From the NCBI GenBank assembly GCA_964614375.1, contig CAZTLI010000058.1, forward strand, positions 1 through 17,830: a DNA stretch of 17,830 bases. The letters run 5' to 3'. Below the pieces are notes generated by a model. The model had not been told where the DNA came from. It was given only the letters and a program-made list of their open reading frames with translations, and did no database searches. Shown here piece by piece: positions 1-6,914 of this stretch; positions within the stretch are counted from its first letter, which is position 1; each line of letters begins with the position of its first letter. The position numbers and the translations under genes are program-made. The DNA is from CAZTLI01 sp964614375 (lineage in GTDB: Bacteria; Chloroflexota; Anaerolineae; Aggregatilineales; Phototrophicaceae).

Positions 1-179
1 TTGGCATCGGCGGGGCTGGTGCCACCATTAGAATTGTTGCCAGTCGTACTGACATAACACACCACCGTACACTCGTCCTGTGCGGCAGCGGGCATAACTA
101 ACAGACCACTAAAAACAATCATCATCAATAAAATAAGTAAGAACCATGTGCGTTTGTGTGGGAGAGTGGTGGGGTGCAT
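1..179 (-). CDS. Secreted protein, N-terminal fragment (possible beta-helix repeat protein)
   Basis: Only the first 59 codons lie in the window; the frame is open to the left edge. It starts at the ATG at 177-179 with a weak AAAGG-like ribosome site about 10 bases upstream. The protein begins with a basic stretch (HKRTW), a hydrophobic core of about 18 residues and an Ala-rich site (MPAAAQ) around residues 29-34, which is a typical Sec signal peptide with cleavage near residue 33. The mature end reads CTVVCYVSTTGNNSNGGTSP. A 'YVSTTGNDxNGGTSPxxA' opening is common at the start of DUF1565 or parallel beta-helix repeat proteins in Chloroflexota, so a secreted beta-helix protein is the likely identity. 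That is inferred from a short stretch only; the signal peptide is seen directly. Confidence 0.7.
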   Translation of the reverse strand, partial: MHPTTLPHKRTWFLLILLMMIVFSGLLVMPAAAQDECTVVCYVSTTGNNSNGGTSPADA

Positions 180-520
180 GGGTTTATACCTTTGCTGTTT
201 TATCTCAATTGTTGTGCATTTCTGCCGTTTGCCCTCTCCATTTATCAGGCCAAATGGCATAGAGACACACTGCTCCACCCTTACATTACTTTATCAACCT
301 AAAGCAAACCTAACTTTGGTACCACCGCAAGAATGCAAAAAGGCTTGTTGAAAGCAGAATTTTAGGCGAAGAAAGTATAAAAATATCATAAAAAATGGAA
401 CGGCGTCCCAATTTCACGTTAAACCCTAAAAATTCTGTTAGGCGCGCAATAAAAGCTACTCATTTCACAATAGTAGGAGACGGCCACATTTAGAATTCGT
501 TAGACAAGTTGGAGAATTGA
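180..520. other. AT-rich intergenic region without a recognisable gene
   Basis: This stretch of about 340 bases separates the left-edge secreted protein gene from the terminator of the next gene. It is visibly more AT-rich than the surrounding coding DNA, especially from 355 to 480. Both strands carry only short, non-conserved open frames. It should hold the promoter of the leftward gene at 179, but I cannot pick a convincing -35/-10 pair. I see no repeat array or RNA gene. Confidence 0.5.
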
Positions 521-549
521 ATCGGGGCGCTCGATTGGAGCACCCCGAT
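521..549 (-). terminator. Hairpin terminator after the PPC/SH3b gene
   Basis: Bases 521-532 (ATCGGGG, a mismatch, GCTC) pair with 538-549 (GAGC, mismatch, CCCCGAT) around a 5-base loop. It begins about 10 bases past the TAG stop of the leftward gene. The tract after it on the minus strand is only moderately T-rich (TTCAATTCTCC), so it may be a weak intrinsic terminator. Confidence 0.5.
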
Positions 550-558
550 ACAGGTTGG

Positions 559-1773
559 CTACACTTCGGGTACAACCGCGCAATCGCCACGTTCGTCGAT
601 GACATCTTCGCGCACCCATGTATCGTTGACAAGTCGCCACCAGCGGAAACCCGTCGTACTGATACGATAACCCACTACTTCGACCACTTGACCTGCGCTA
701 AGTGTGCCCCGCCGTGAGAACGACGTTCCCGGCCCGCTGCGGAGATTGGTCACATCGTTGGCGACCACCACACACGGATTTTCCGACTCCGATTCGACAT
801 CTGGCCCCGGCAGTTCTTCTAGCCAATATTCCTCTGGGTCACCCTCGGCTGTCCAACCTGTGCGTCCACGCCAGCGCACCTCATACCAGACATAACCATC
901 GCCACACACAGGCCCATCGAGCACGGTGAACACTTCGCCCTCATCAATGAAGTCGATGGTATTGCCGCTGAGATTCGGTTGTGAGCGCAGGCGATTCGAT
1001 AAGCCCGACCCAAACACAACACGCCCTTCCATGCCCGGCAGCAACCGCGATGACAGCGAACTGCCACAAATCACTGCCGTAGGGGACGCTGTGAGCGATG
1101 GCGTAAATGTGAGAGTTGGAGTGAATGTGCGTGTCGGCGTCAGCGATGGCGTGAATGTCTGCGACGGCGTATAGGTCAAGGATGGCGTCGGGGTGATAGA
1201 GGGCGTCGGGGTGATGGACGGTGTGGGTGTAATGGAGGGTGTGAACGTGATAGATGGCGTGTAGGTCGCAGTCGGTGTATCAGAGGGCGTGGGCGTGACG
1301 CCGGAACGCACCAGTTCCAAACCGATCTCATAATCCCAACCAAATGCGTCATAATCTGCCGCAAGAATGATAATGGCATACGTTCCTGTATCCGTTAGGC
1401 GGAAGTTTTCTAGCACTGCGACATCAAAATGCACCCCATTATGCATCGCCGGTATTGAAAACAGTTCTTCTGTTTGGGCATTATAGAAACTGACCTCTAC
1501 AAAATCGACGGCGTTATCGAATTGGACAACGCTAGCCACGATGACATTAATCACATCATTTTCGTTACCCCGAAATCTATAGACGTGCAGCCCACGACGC
1601 GTATCGCGTCCATAATCGTAATCTAAAAAGACGCTCGCCTCAACTTGATCGCCATACTCTATATCAAAGACTTCAGGTTCAGGCTGGGCACTCACAGACT
1701 GGTATAACAGCGACATCGCAAATAGCAAAACGAACAGCGCGGCGAATAGTCGTCGGTGTTTGAAACGAAACAT
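559..1773 (-). CDS. Secreted PPC-like / Thr-Pro linker / double SH3b protein
   Basis: A 404-residue exported protein. Residues 1-29 form a signal peptide (FKHRR, a hydrophobic core, cleavage near SVSAQ). Residues about 36-155 resemble a bacterial pre-peptidase C-terminal (PPC) beta-sandwich, ending in the typical 'TDTGTYAIIILAA' strand. Residues 160-232 are a low-complexity linker of TPTPSI/TFTPSL repeats. Residues 236-322 and 333-400 are two SH3b-like modules; the first has SNRLRSQPNLSG, DGPVCGDGY and GWTAEG, the second TNLRSGPGTSFSRRG. This arrangement is common in Chloroflexota surface proteins. The modules probably bind cell-wall or extracellular ligands, but no catalytic residues are visible. 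The ATG at 1771-1773 is supported by GGAGGA at 1780-1785, five to six bases upstream. It stands alone, with a hairpin behind it. Architecture is seen directly; the ligand is unknown. Confidence 0.88.
   Translation of the reverse strand: MFRFKHRRLFAALFVLLFAMSLLYQSVSAQPEPEVFDIEYGDQVEASVFLDYDYGRDTRRGLHVYRFRGNENDVINVIVASVVQFDNAVDFVEVSFYNAQTEELFSIPAMHNGVHFDVAVLENFRLTDTGTYAIIILAADYDAFGWDYEIGLELVRSGVTPTPSDTPTATYTPSITFTPSITPTPSITPTPSITPTPSLTYTPSQTFTPSLTPTRTFTPTLTFTPSLTASPTAVICGSSLSSRLLPGMEGRVVFGSGLSNRLRSQPNLSGNTIDFIDEGEVFTVLDGPVCGDGYVWYEVRWRGRTGWTAEGDPEEYWLEELPGPDVESESENPCVVVANDVTNLRSGPGTSFSRRGTLSAGQVVEVVGYRISTTGFRWWRLVNDTWVREDVIDERGDCAVVPEV
1078..1296 (-). repeat. In-frame Thr-Pro-Ser coding repeat
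   Basis: About 73 codons repeat a degenerate 12-18 base unit encoding TPTPSI, TFTPSL or TYTPSQ. It forms the linker between the PPC-like and SH3b parts of the secreted protein. Near-identical units from about 1180 to 1250 make copy-number change by slippage plausible. Confidence 0.85.
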
Positions 1774-1934
1774 TGTGAATCCTCCAATGAAGTGGTAACT
1801 AAATACAGTAGATTGGTTGTTGCGGAGTTTGTGAATAACTCGCCCTGTGTAGACTTAATATATCGCAAGTTGATTAAGAATGCTTTGAATCGCGCGGCGG
1901 TAATTTGTGATATAGCGCAATTGGCGATAACGGT

Positions 1935-1942
1935 GCTATAGT
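1935..1942 (+). promoter_or_regulatory. Possible extended -10 promoter for the YdcZ-type gene
   Basis: TGCTATAGT has a TG one base before TATAGT (5 of 6 matches to TATAAT), an extended -10 arrangement about 70 bases before the ATG at 2014. No good -35 is visible, as can be the case for extended -10 promoters. Confidence 0.35.
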
Positions 1943-2013
1943 GTCACGTCGAAATCAGGAATAGGTATCGTTGTCCACATAATCTATCGAAAGGCCTGAA
2001 ATTGGAGACAAGC

Positions 2014-2445
2014 ATGATCGCACTGCTGCTGCTCGGACTTGCAGGCGGAATTGCTGTCGGGTTGCAATCACCCATGGCGAGCATCATCGGTCAGCGATTG
2101 GGCACTATGGAAAGCGTGTTTATCCTGCATTTTGGGGGGGCCGTATTATCCGCCATATTTTTAGTGTTTAGCCGGGGCGGTCAACTCGCTCAATGGCGCA
2201 CCTTGCCCTGGTACGTCCTTCTGGCGGGTTTCTTTGGGCTGGTGGTCGTGATTGCTGTGAGTACGACGATACCACGCATCGGCGTCACGGCGACTATCGT
2301 CCTCATCGTAGCAGGACAATTGGTGATTGGTTTGGTGCTTGACCATTTTGGTTGGCTGGGCGCAACCGTTCGTCCGATTGAATGGTCGCGTGTCATCGGT
2401 ATTGTGGTGCTGTTTATCGGAGTCTGGCTCATCGTGCGTCAATAG
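2014..2445 (+). CDS. DMT-superfamily YdcZ/DUF606 small membrane protein
   Basis: A 143-residue, almost wholly hydrophobic protein with about five predicted membrane helices (residues 2-20, 33-53, 64-83, 89-109 and 124-141). The opening 'GxxxGLQSPMASIIGQRLG', the mid-protein 'LPWYVLLAGFFGLVVV' and 'PRIGVTATIVLIVAGQL...DHFGW' followed by 'VIGIVVLFIGVWLI' match the YdcZ (DUF606) family of half-size drug/metabolite transporters. It is of normal family length; such proteins are thought to act as dimers, and the substrate is not known. I chose ATG 2014 because GGAG at 2004-2007 sits six bases before it; a TTG at 2002 is in frame but overlaps that ribosome site. It converges on the epimerase gene, sharing a hairpin at 2453-2485. 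Confidence 0.88.
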   Translation: MIALLLLGLAGGIAVGLQSPMASIIGQRLGTMESVFILHFGGAVLSAIFLVFSRGGQLAQWRTLPWYVLLAGFFGLVVVIAVSTTIPRIGVTATIVLIVAGQLVIGLVLDHFGWLGATVRPIEWSRVIGIVVLFIGVWLIVRQ

Positions 2446-2452
2446 AGGGTGA

Positions 2453-2485
2453 ATCGGTCACCAACGGCAAGTGCTGGTGACCGAT
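2453..2485. terminator. Bidirectional hairpin between convergent genes
   Basis: A perfect 11-bp stem (2453-2463 with 2475-2485, ATCGGTCACCA/TGGTGACCGAT) and an 11-base loop lie between the stop codons of the convergent YdcZ-type gene (8 bases away) and the epimerase gene (15 bases away). Neither side has a clear T-run, so it may work as a symmetric transcription block. Confidence 0.5.
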
Positions 2486-2499
2486 GCTTATGATCGTGA

Positions 2500-3704
2500 T
2501 TAGAAGAAGATTTTGGCGATGGACAGAATCCCCTGTTTCCACGGGACGCGATGTGACACACCGGACTGATTCTCGAACGTCTTGAGATTATCCAGATACC
2601 ACTGATAATTGCGGATGAGCGCGTCTTTGTTACTGTATTGCGGTTTCCAACCCAGCACGGTCTCGGCTTTTTCAATGCTGACGAATGAGTCTTTGCTGGC
2701 AGTCTCATATACCCACCTATACAGCGGGGATAATTTCAGTCTTTCCAATATTCGCAGCGTCCAGATAGCGGGCGCGGCGGGCAAAGGCCGAATCTTCTTG
2801 CCAAACCCGGCGTAATCCAGCACCGCCTGATAATCCTCTTTCATCGTCAGGAACTCTTTCGCGCCAATGTTGAAGGTATTGTTGACTTTATCCGCATCCA
2901 GTGTCGCGCACAGATAAATGGCGTCGCACAGGTCTTCGACATCCAGCAGTTGATAACGATTGTTGCCGCTGCCCAGCATCGGGAAGCCATGACCATCTTT
3001 CGCCCAATCATAAAACAGCGCGAACACGCCCAGTCGTTCTGGCCCAATGAACGATTTAGGGCGGATAATCGGCACGCAGCAGCCCTGTTCACGATATTTG
3101 AGACATTCTGCTTCAGCCTGCACTTTGGCCTCGCCATACGGCCCTACGCCATCCAATGGGTCATCTTCCAACAATGGATGATGATCGGGAATGCCATAAA
3201 CAGCCGTAGACGACACATGAATAAACCGTTCGACCTTGTGCGCGAAAGCCGCCTCGATGACCGTCCGCGTGCCGATGATGTCCGTTGAATAGATGTCCTC
3301 TGGTTTATAAAGGGGCAGCGCCGCCGCTGTATGAATCACGATGTCGATGCCGTCCATCGCCTTATCGACAGTGGCGCGGTCACGGATGTCGCCTTTGATT
3401 TCGGTAATCNNNNNNNNNNNNNNNNNNNNNNNNNNNNNNNNNNNNNNNNNNNNNNNNNNNNNNNNNNNNNNNNNNNNNNNNNNNNNNNNNNNNNNNNNNN
3501 NNNNNNNNNCATCGCCTTATCGACAGTGGCGCGGTCACGGATGTCGCCTTTGATTTCGGTAATCTGACCCCGTTCGGGATAGTCAAAGTCGGCGATGTCC
3601 AGCGAGGTGACATTGTGGCCGCGTTCCAATAAATAGCGCACCATATTGATACCGAGAAAGCCTGCCCCGCCGGTAATCAGGTACGATTGTGTTGCTTCTG
3701 CCAT
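2500..3704 (-). CDS. NAD(P)-dependent epimerase/dehydratase (extended SDR), interrupted by an assembly gap
   Basis: An extended short-chain dehydrogenase split in this assembly by 100 Ns (3410-3509). The N-side part (3510-3704, 65 codons) holds the Rossmann motif TGGAGFLG and 'KGDIRD'. The rest (2500-3357) holds 'VIHTAA', the 'VSSTAVYG' serine region, the catalytic Y-x-x-x-K (PYGEAKVQAE) and 'IRPKSFIGPERLG'. The two sides of the gap carry the same 55 bases. Keeping one copy joins the frames exactly (..VDKAM-DGIDIVIH..), giving one intact protein of 349 residues with Tyr138 and Lys142. The family acts on nucleotide sugars or steroid/lipid-like alcohols; the substrate cannot be read here. The ATG at 3702-3704 follows a GGAG (3715-3718) at a 10-base distance; an upstream in-frame ATG at 3761 has no support. 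The gene follows the nitroreductase on the same strand but behind a hairpin. Confidence 0.85.
3355..3409. repeat. 55-bp direct repeat, left copy, abutting the N gap
   Basis: These 55 bases are identical to 3510-3564 and directly touch the N run. They are the overlapping contig end of an unmerged join, not a biological repeat; the epimerase reading frame is restored when one copy is dropped. Confidence 0.95.
3410..3509. other. Assembly gap of 100 N
   Basis: Exactly 100 undetermined bases, the usual placeholder for a gap of unknown size. Because both flanks end in the same 55 bases and the epimerase frame closes perfectly on collapse, the true missing length is probably zero. Confidence 0.97.
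3510..3564. repeat. 55-bp direct repeat, right copy, abutting the N gap
   Basis: Identical to 3355-3409. It encodes the ITEIKGDIRDRATVDKAM part of the epimerase on the minus strand. See the left copy for the interpretation as a contig-end overlap. Confidence 0.95.
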
Positions 3705-3733
3705 GTGTTCTGGTCTCCGTATTACACAAACAT

Positions 3734-3756
3734 GGGCGACCAATCCGGGGTCGCCC
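3734..3756 (-). terminator. Hairpin after the nitroreductase gene
   Basis: An 8-bp perfect stem (GGGCGACC/GGTCGCCC) with a 7-base loop lies 32 bases past the nitroreductase stop. On the minus strand it is followed by ATGTTTGTGT, a weak T-rich tract. It separates the nitroreductase from the epimerase start 30 bases further on. Confidence 0.45.
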
Positions 3757-3787
3757 GCCAATAGGTCTATTGTACAACCCGCGCCGC

Positions 3788-4393
3788 CTAGTGACCGTTA
3801 ACGAACGATGTGGTTTCCCCCCATGTCCTGCCGAAGACGATTTCAGCCAGCGATTTACGCTCACGGGGACGTTGTTCACGCTCACGCAGGTCATCCGGCA
3901 GCGAATCGACATCCCCACGATAGCCCAGCGCCCAGATGACACGCGGCGCATATTTTTCCGGGATGTGCAACCTGTCGCGCGCCATATCTTTATCAAATCC
4001 TGCCATCGGGTGCGTATATAACCCGTGTGCCTGTGCTTGCAGCATCATCAGTGCCGACGCCAAACCGAGGTCATGGTCGGCATAGGTATTGTGACGGTCA
4101 TCATCGGTCACATTTTCCGCCACCGCCAAAATCAAGACCGGCGCGCTGCCGGCCCAACGTCGATTATTGCCGCCCAGACAATCAAACAGCGAACTGTACA
4201 GGTCACTGTCGGCTTTTCTAGCGACGACAAAGCGCCAGGGTTGAGCATTCCGCGATGAGGGCGACCAGCGCGCCGCTTCGAGCACGCTCAACAGCCTGTC
4301 ATCCGCGATGGGCTGGTCACTGAAGGCGCGGACACTCCAACGGTTGCGAATCAGGTCATGAATGGGATAGTCGTTATGGGCTGGTTTTTCCAT
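3788..4393 (-). CDS. Nitroreductase family protein (FMN-dependent)
   Basis: A 201-residue protein of the NfsA/FRP-like nitroreductase fold, typical length for the family. The N-terminal FMN phosphate motif is R18-W-S-V-R-A-F, followed by 'AARWSPSSRNAQPWRFVV' (residues 41-57), the strongest family signature. The second half has 'DHDLGLASALMMLQAQAHGLYTHPMAGFD' and the closing 'VIWALGYRG'. These enzymes use NAD(P)H to reduce nitroaromatics, quinones or enones through bound FMN; the natural substrate is not evident. The ATG at 4391-4393 leaves 12 residues before the conserved helix, but no good ribosome site precedes it; in-frame ATGs at 4453 and 4504 are also unsupported and would add residues unlike the family. 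It lies 88 bases downstream of the CWC gene on the same strand and could share its transcript. Confidence 0.88.
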   Translation of the reverse strand: MEKPAHNDYPIHDLIRNRWSVRAFSDQPIADDRLLSVLEAARWSPSSRNAQPWRFVVARKADSDLYSSLFDCLGGNNRRWAGSAPVLILAVAENVTDDDRHNTYADHDLGLASALMMLQAQAHGLYTHPMAGFDKDMARDRLHIPEKYAPRVIWALGYRGDVDSLPDDLREREQRPRERKSLAEIVFGRTWGETTSFVNGH

Positions 4394-4481
4394 GTTGTGG
4401 GTGATTTGTATGATTAAATGGTCACCAATTGCCGCAATCTTAGAAGATAACATAGCCCGGCAGGTGCGTACAGGGTGCAGG

Positions 4482-4703
4482 TTAATCGGCCTGCTGTTTT
4501 GCAATCATTATCTGGAGACAGTCGGGGCACAGACAACCCTCGTATGGCTGTCCATTGTCGATGATTCCGGTCAGGGGGATGACATTCGGCAGGTCAGCGC
4601 ACCAGCACGATTCATGACCCGCTGCCATGCCACAGGTAAAGGTCGCGCCACAGCGCGGGCACTGTCGGTCGCCAATGGGGGGTAAGGCCGTGTTGTCGTC
4701 CAT
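4482..4703 (-). CDS. Small cysteine-rich CWC family protein
   Basis: A 73-residue protein with eight cysteines at 15, 18, 24, 33, 35, 57, 59 and 62. The order C-P-x-C, 'FTCG', 'C-W-C' and 'CLCPDCL' is that of the Cysteine-rich CWC family, small proteins that presumably bind zinc or another metal and have no established function. I chose the ATG at 4701-4703 because family members start shortly before the first CPxC; in-frame ATGs at 4751 and 4793 would add a basic, non-conserved stretch. No clear ribosome site is visible at any of them. The gene diverges from the threonine dehydrogenase gene at 4840 and precedes the nitroreductase. Confidence 0.78.
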   Translation of the reverse strand: MDDNTALPPIGDRQCPRCGATFTCGMAAGHESCWCADLPNVIPLTGIIDNGQPYEGCLCPDCLQIMIAKQQAD

Positions 4704-4839
4704 AGACACAGTGTAGCCAATCGCGCGGCTGCGGGTCAAGACTTTTGTCATAGTACAGGTTACGTTTTGACCTGTGCCGATTCTGGCGCGCACGATAGAC
4801 TAAAGGCATGAGATACACGCATACAAAAGGACAAGACGC

Positions 4840-5865
4840 ATGTCGAGAAGAAAAGTCACCCTCATCACCGGCGCGAATGGCGAAGTCGGTCATGGATTAA
4901 TCGAAGCCCTCGCCAATCAACCCGATGCGCCCGAAATCGTCATCTATGACATCCGTCCACTGGACAAACCGCTGCGCCCGCTGGTGCATCGCATCATCGT
5001 CGGCGATATTCTGGACAGCGAACTGCTGCAAACCCTCATCAACGAATACGACATCGACACGATTTATCACCTCGCTGCCCTCTTGTCTACTCATTCGGAA
5101 TTCAATCCAGAGGCCGCGCATCGTGTCAATGTGCAGGGGACGGTGAATGTGCTGCATCTGGCGGCAGAATTGGCACGCACAGCCGGTAAACCTGTCAAAG
5201 TGTTGTATCCCAGTTCAATCGCGGCCTATGGCGTGCCCGATTTGAAGACCAAAGCCCAAGCTGGCGCGGTAGACGAAGACCAGTTCCTCAATCCAACGAC
5301 GATGTACGGCTGCAACAAACTTTACTGCGAACATCTGGGGCGCTATTATCACCACCACTATAAACAATTGGCGGCTGAACCGCCTGTGGGTGTCGATTTC
5401 CGGTCGCTGCGCTTTCCCGGCCTCATCAGCGCGACGACCGTCCCTAGCGGCGGCACAAGTGATTATGGCCCGGAAATGTTGCACGCCGCTGCCCAGCATC
5501 TGCCGTATGCGGCGTTTGTGCGTGAAGACACGACAATTCCGTTTATGGCGATGCCGGATGCCGTGAAGTCACTGTTGGGATTAGCTGCCGCGCCTGCCGA
5601 CTCGCTGACGCGCGCGGTTTACAATGTCACCAGCTTTAGCCTGTCCGCCGGGGAATTCGCGGCTGTCGTCAAAGACCACTTTCCAGACGCCAAAATCACC
5701 TTCAAACCCGACCTTAAGCGACAGGGCATCGTCGATACATGGCCTGCGGCGATGGATGACAGCGCCGCGCGACGGGATTGGAACTGGTCGCCGGATTATG
5801 ACCGTGAACGCGCCTTTAATGAGTATCTCGTGCCGACGATTCGGAAGCGTTACGAAACCGCATAA
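4840..5865 (+). CDS. L-threonine 3-dehydrogenase, SDR type
   Basis: A 341-residue extended SDR enzyme. The NAD motif GANGEVG is at 11-17; the catalytic set is S125-S126 in 'YPSSIAAYG' and Y156-x-x-x-K160 (MYGCNK). The downstream half carries features specific to the SDR-type threonine dehydrogenases, as in vertebrate TDH and some bacteria: 'LRFPGLISATTVPSGGTSDYGPEM' (190-213), 'IPFMAMPDAV' (234-242), 'YNVTSFSLSAGEF', 'KPDLKRQGIVDTWP' and 'DDSAARRDWNW'. It oxidises L-threonine with NAD+ to 2-amino-3-oxobutanoate, which a ligase (not in this window) or spontaneous decarboxylation takes to glycine or aminoacetone. ATG 4840 follows AAAAGGAC about 8 bases upstream. Gene identity rests on these motifs; the family is unusually recognisable. 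Confidence 0.87.
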   Translation: MSRRKVTLITGANGEVGHGLIEALANQPDAPEIVIYDIRPLDKPLRPLVHRIIVGDILDSELLQTLINEYDIDTIYHLAALLSTHSEFNPEAAHRVNVQGTVNVLHLAAELARTAGKPVKVLYPSSIAAYGVPDLKTKAQAGAVDEDQFLNPTTMYGCNKLYCEHLGRYYHHHYKQLAAEPPVGVDFRSLRFPGLISATTVPSGGTSDYGPEMLHAAAQHLPYAAFVREDTTIPFMAMPDAVKSLLGLAAAPADSLTRAVYNVTSFSLSAGEFAAVVKDHFPDAKITFKPDLKRQGIVDTWPAAMDDSAARRDWNWSPDYDRERAFNEYLVPTIRKRYETA

Positions 5866-5956
5866 GCAATCACCAGGCCAGCACGCATCTCACATTCACC
5901 CACGCTGGCTATGATTCGCGGCGTGTGATAGATGTGTATAAATGGGGAATATGTGA

Positions 5957-6775
5957 ATGACATTTGCGAAGCGATTTAACTATGACCGGGCTGCCGCCAA
6001 TAATTTTTACATCGTCGCTGAACGCGCAGGAGACAATTACAGGAAAAAAATGCTGATCTTCACCACGCCTTCGGGAATCAAGCGGGCGGCTGAAATTTAT
6101 GCCCCACTGGGCGATGACCCGGCTCCGGCGCTTCTCTATGTCCACTGGTACGAACCCGAATCGCCCGATTCCAATCGCACCCAGTTCATCAAAGAGGCCG
6201 AAACGATGGCAAAACGAGGCGCGGTCTGTATGCTCATCGAAACGCTGTGGTCAGACATCGACTTTTTCCTCAAGCGCACGCAGGCCGACGACGAACCCGC
6301 GTCTATCCGTCAGGTGATTGAACTGCGGCAGGCGATGGATATTTTACTGGCTGAACCCCAGGCCGATGCCAGTCGATTTGCCTATATCGGGCACGATTTC
6401 GGCGGCATGTACGGCGTCCTAACAGGCAGCATCGACTCGCGTCCAACTCACTACGTCATCATGGCAGCGACTCCGCGCTTCCCGGACTGGTATCTGTATT
6501 ATCCACGTCTCGAAGGGCCAGCGCGCGCCGATTTCATCCAGCAGATGCAGCCGTATGATCCGATTGAACACATCGGCAATCTCGCGCCTGCGCCGATTTT
6601 CTTCCAATTCGCGACCGATGACTTGCATGTGCCGAAAGAACGCGCCGACGCATTCTATGCCGCTGCGAATGACCCAAAACAGATGGGCTGGTACACCGCA
6701 GGGCACGGCCTCAACGAACAGGCCACGACAGAACGCATGGCGTGGTTGACGGAACACTTGCAGTTAAAAGCATGA
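5957..6775 (+). CDS. Alpha/beta hydrolase with an Asp nucleophile elbow
   Basis: A 272-residue alpha/beta-hydrolase related in layout to the dienelactone hydrolase/S9-like group. 'APALLYVHWYE' (56-66) is the strand and oxyanion region, 'FAYIGHDFGGMYG' (141-153) the nucleophile elbow, 'FFQFATDDLHVP' (215-226) supplies the acid (D221 or D222) and 'GHGLN' (249-253) the catalytic His250. The elbow is G-H-D-F-G, so the nucleophile would be Asp147 rather than Ser, as in epoxide hydrolases and haloalkane dehalogenases (GHDWG). No signal peptide, so it is cytoplasmic. ATG 5957 follows GGGGAA at 5944-5949. It lies 91 bases after the threonine dehydrogenase on the same strand, possibly one transcript. 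The substrate is not inferable. Confidence 0.82.
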   Translation: MTFAKRFNYDRAAANNFYIVAERAGDNYRKKMLIFTTPSGIKRAAEIYAPLGDDPAPALLYVHWYEPESPDSNRTQFIKEAETMAKRGAVCMLIETLWSDIDFFLKRTQADDEPASIRQVIELRQAMDILLAEPQADASRFAYIGHDFGGMYGVLTGSIDSRPTHYVIMAATPRFPDWYLYYPRLEGPARADFIQQMQPYDPIEHIGNLAPAPIFFQFATDDLHVPKERADAFYAAANDPKQMGWYTAGHGLNEQATTERMAWLTEHLQLKA

Positions 6776-6781
6776 AAAATA

Positions 6782-6880
6782 GTTAAACGCAAAGGATGGA
6801 AGGCGCAAAGGTTCGCAAAGTGCGTTCCGCAAAAACGTTAAACGCAAAGTCGCGAAGACACAAAGGTCGCGAAGCGGTTG
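6782..6880 (+). repeat. Intergenic cluster of CGCAAAG-type short repeats
   Basis: The 13-mer GTTAAACGCAAAG occurs twice (6782-6794 and 6837-6849). The core CGCAAAG also occurs at 6804-6810 and 6814-6820, with one-base variants CGCGAAG at 6851-6857 and 6868-6874 and CACAAAG at 6859-6865. Such A-rich 'cgcaaag' strings between genes are, as far as I recall, frequent in Chloroflexota and cyanobacteria; their role is unknown. Confidence 0.75.
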
Positions 6881-6886
6881 TTGTTG

Positions 6887-6914
6887 GGGCGATTCGCGAA
6901 TCGCCCTTAATTTT
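6887..6914 (+). terminator. Perfect 20-bp palindrome with T-rich tail
   Basis: GGGCGATTCGCGAATCGCCC (6887-6906) is exactly its own reverse complement and is followed on the plus strand by TTAATTTT. It lies between the hydrolase and the convergent rhomboid gene, whose TAA is at 6913-6915. It can end plus-strand transcripts, but its form also fits a dispersed palindromic repeat. Confidence 0.5.

Noticed and set aside
180..260. Possible c-di-GMP riboswitch upstream of the left-edge secreted gene (minus-strand GAGGGCAAACGGCAGAAATGC, then GCAAAGG)
   Set aside because: The GGGCAAAC and GAAA pieces resemble the GEMM-I core, but the second conserved strand (GGGACGCAAAGCC) is missing and the spacing is wrong. 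A covariance search would settle it.
517..1174. Several plus-strand frames opposite the PPC/SH3b gene
   Set aside because: They lie antisense to a well-supported gene, lack ribosome sites and have no recognisable motifs.
1176..1379. Arg/Pro/His-rich minus-strand frame over the Thr-Pro repeat
   Set aside because: A shadow of the repetitive linker in another frame; composition unlike any real protein.
2439..3288. Alternative frames inside the epimerase gene on both strands
   Set aside because: Frame shadows of the epimerase, with no domain signal.
3331..3761. Open frames running through the N gap on both strands
   Set aside because: They translate undetermined bases and the duplicated 55-bp contig end; only the collapsed epimerase frame makes sense.
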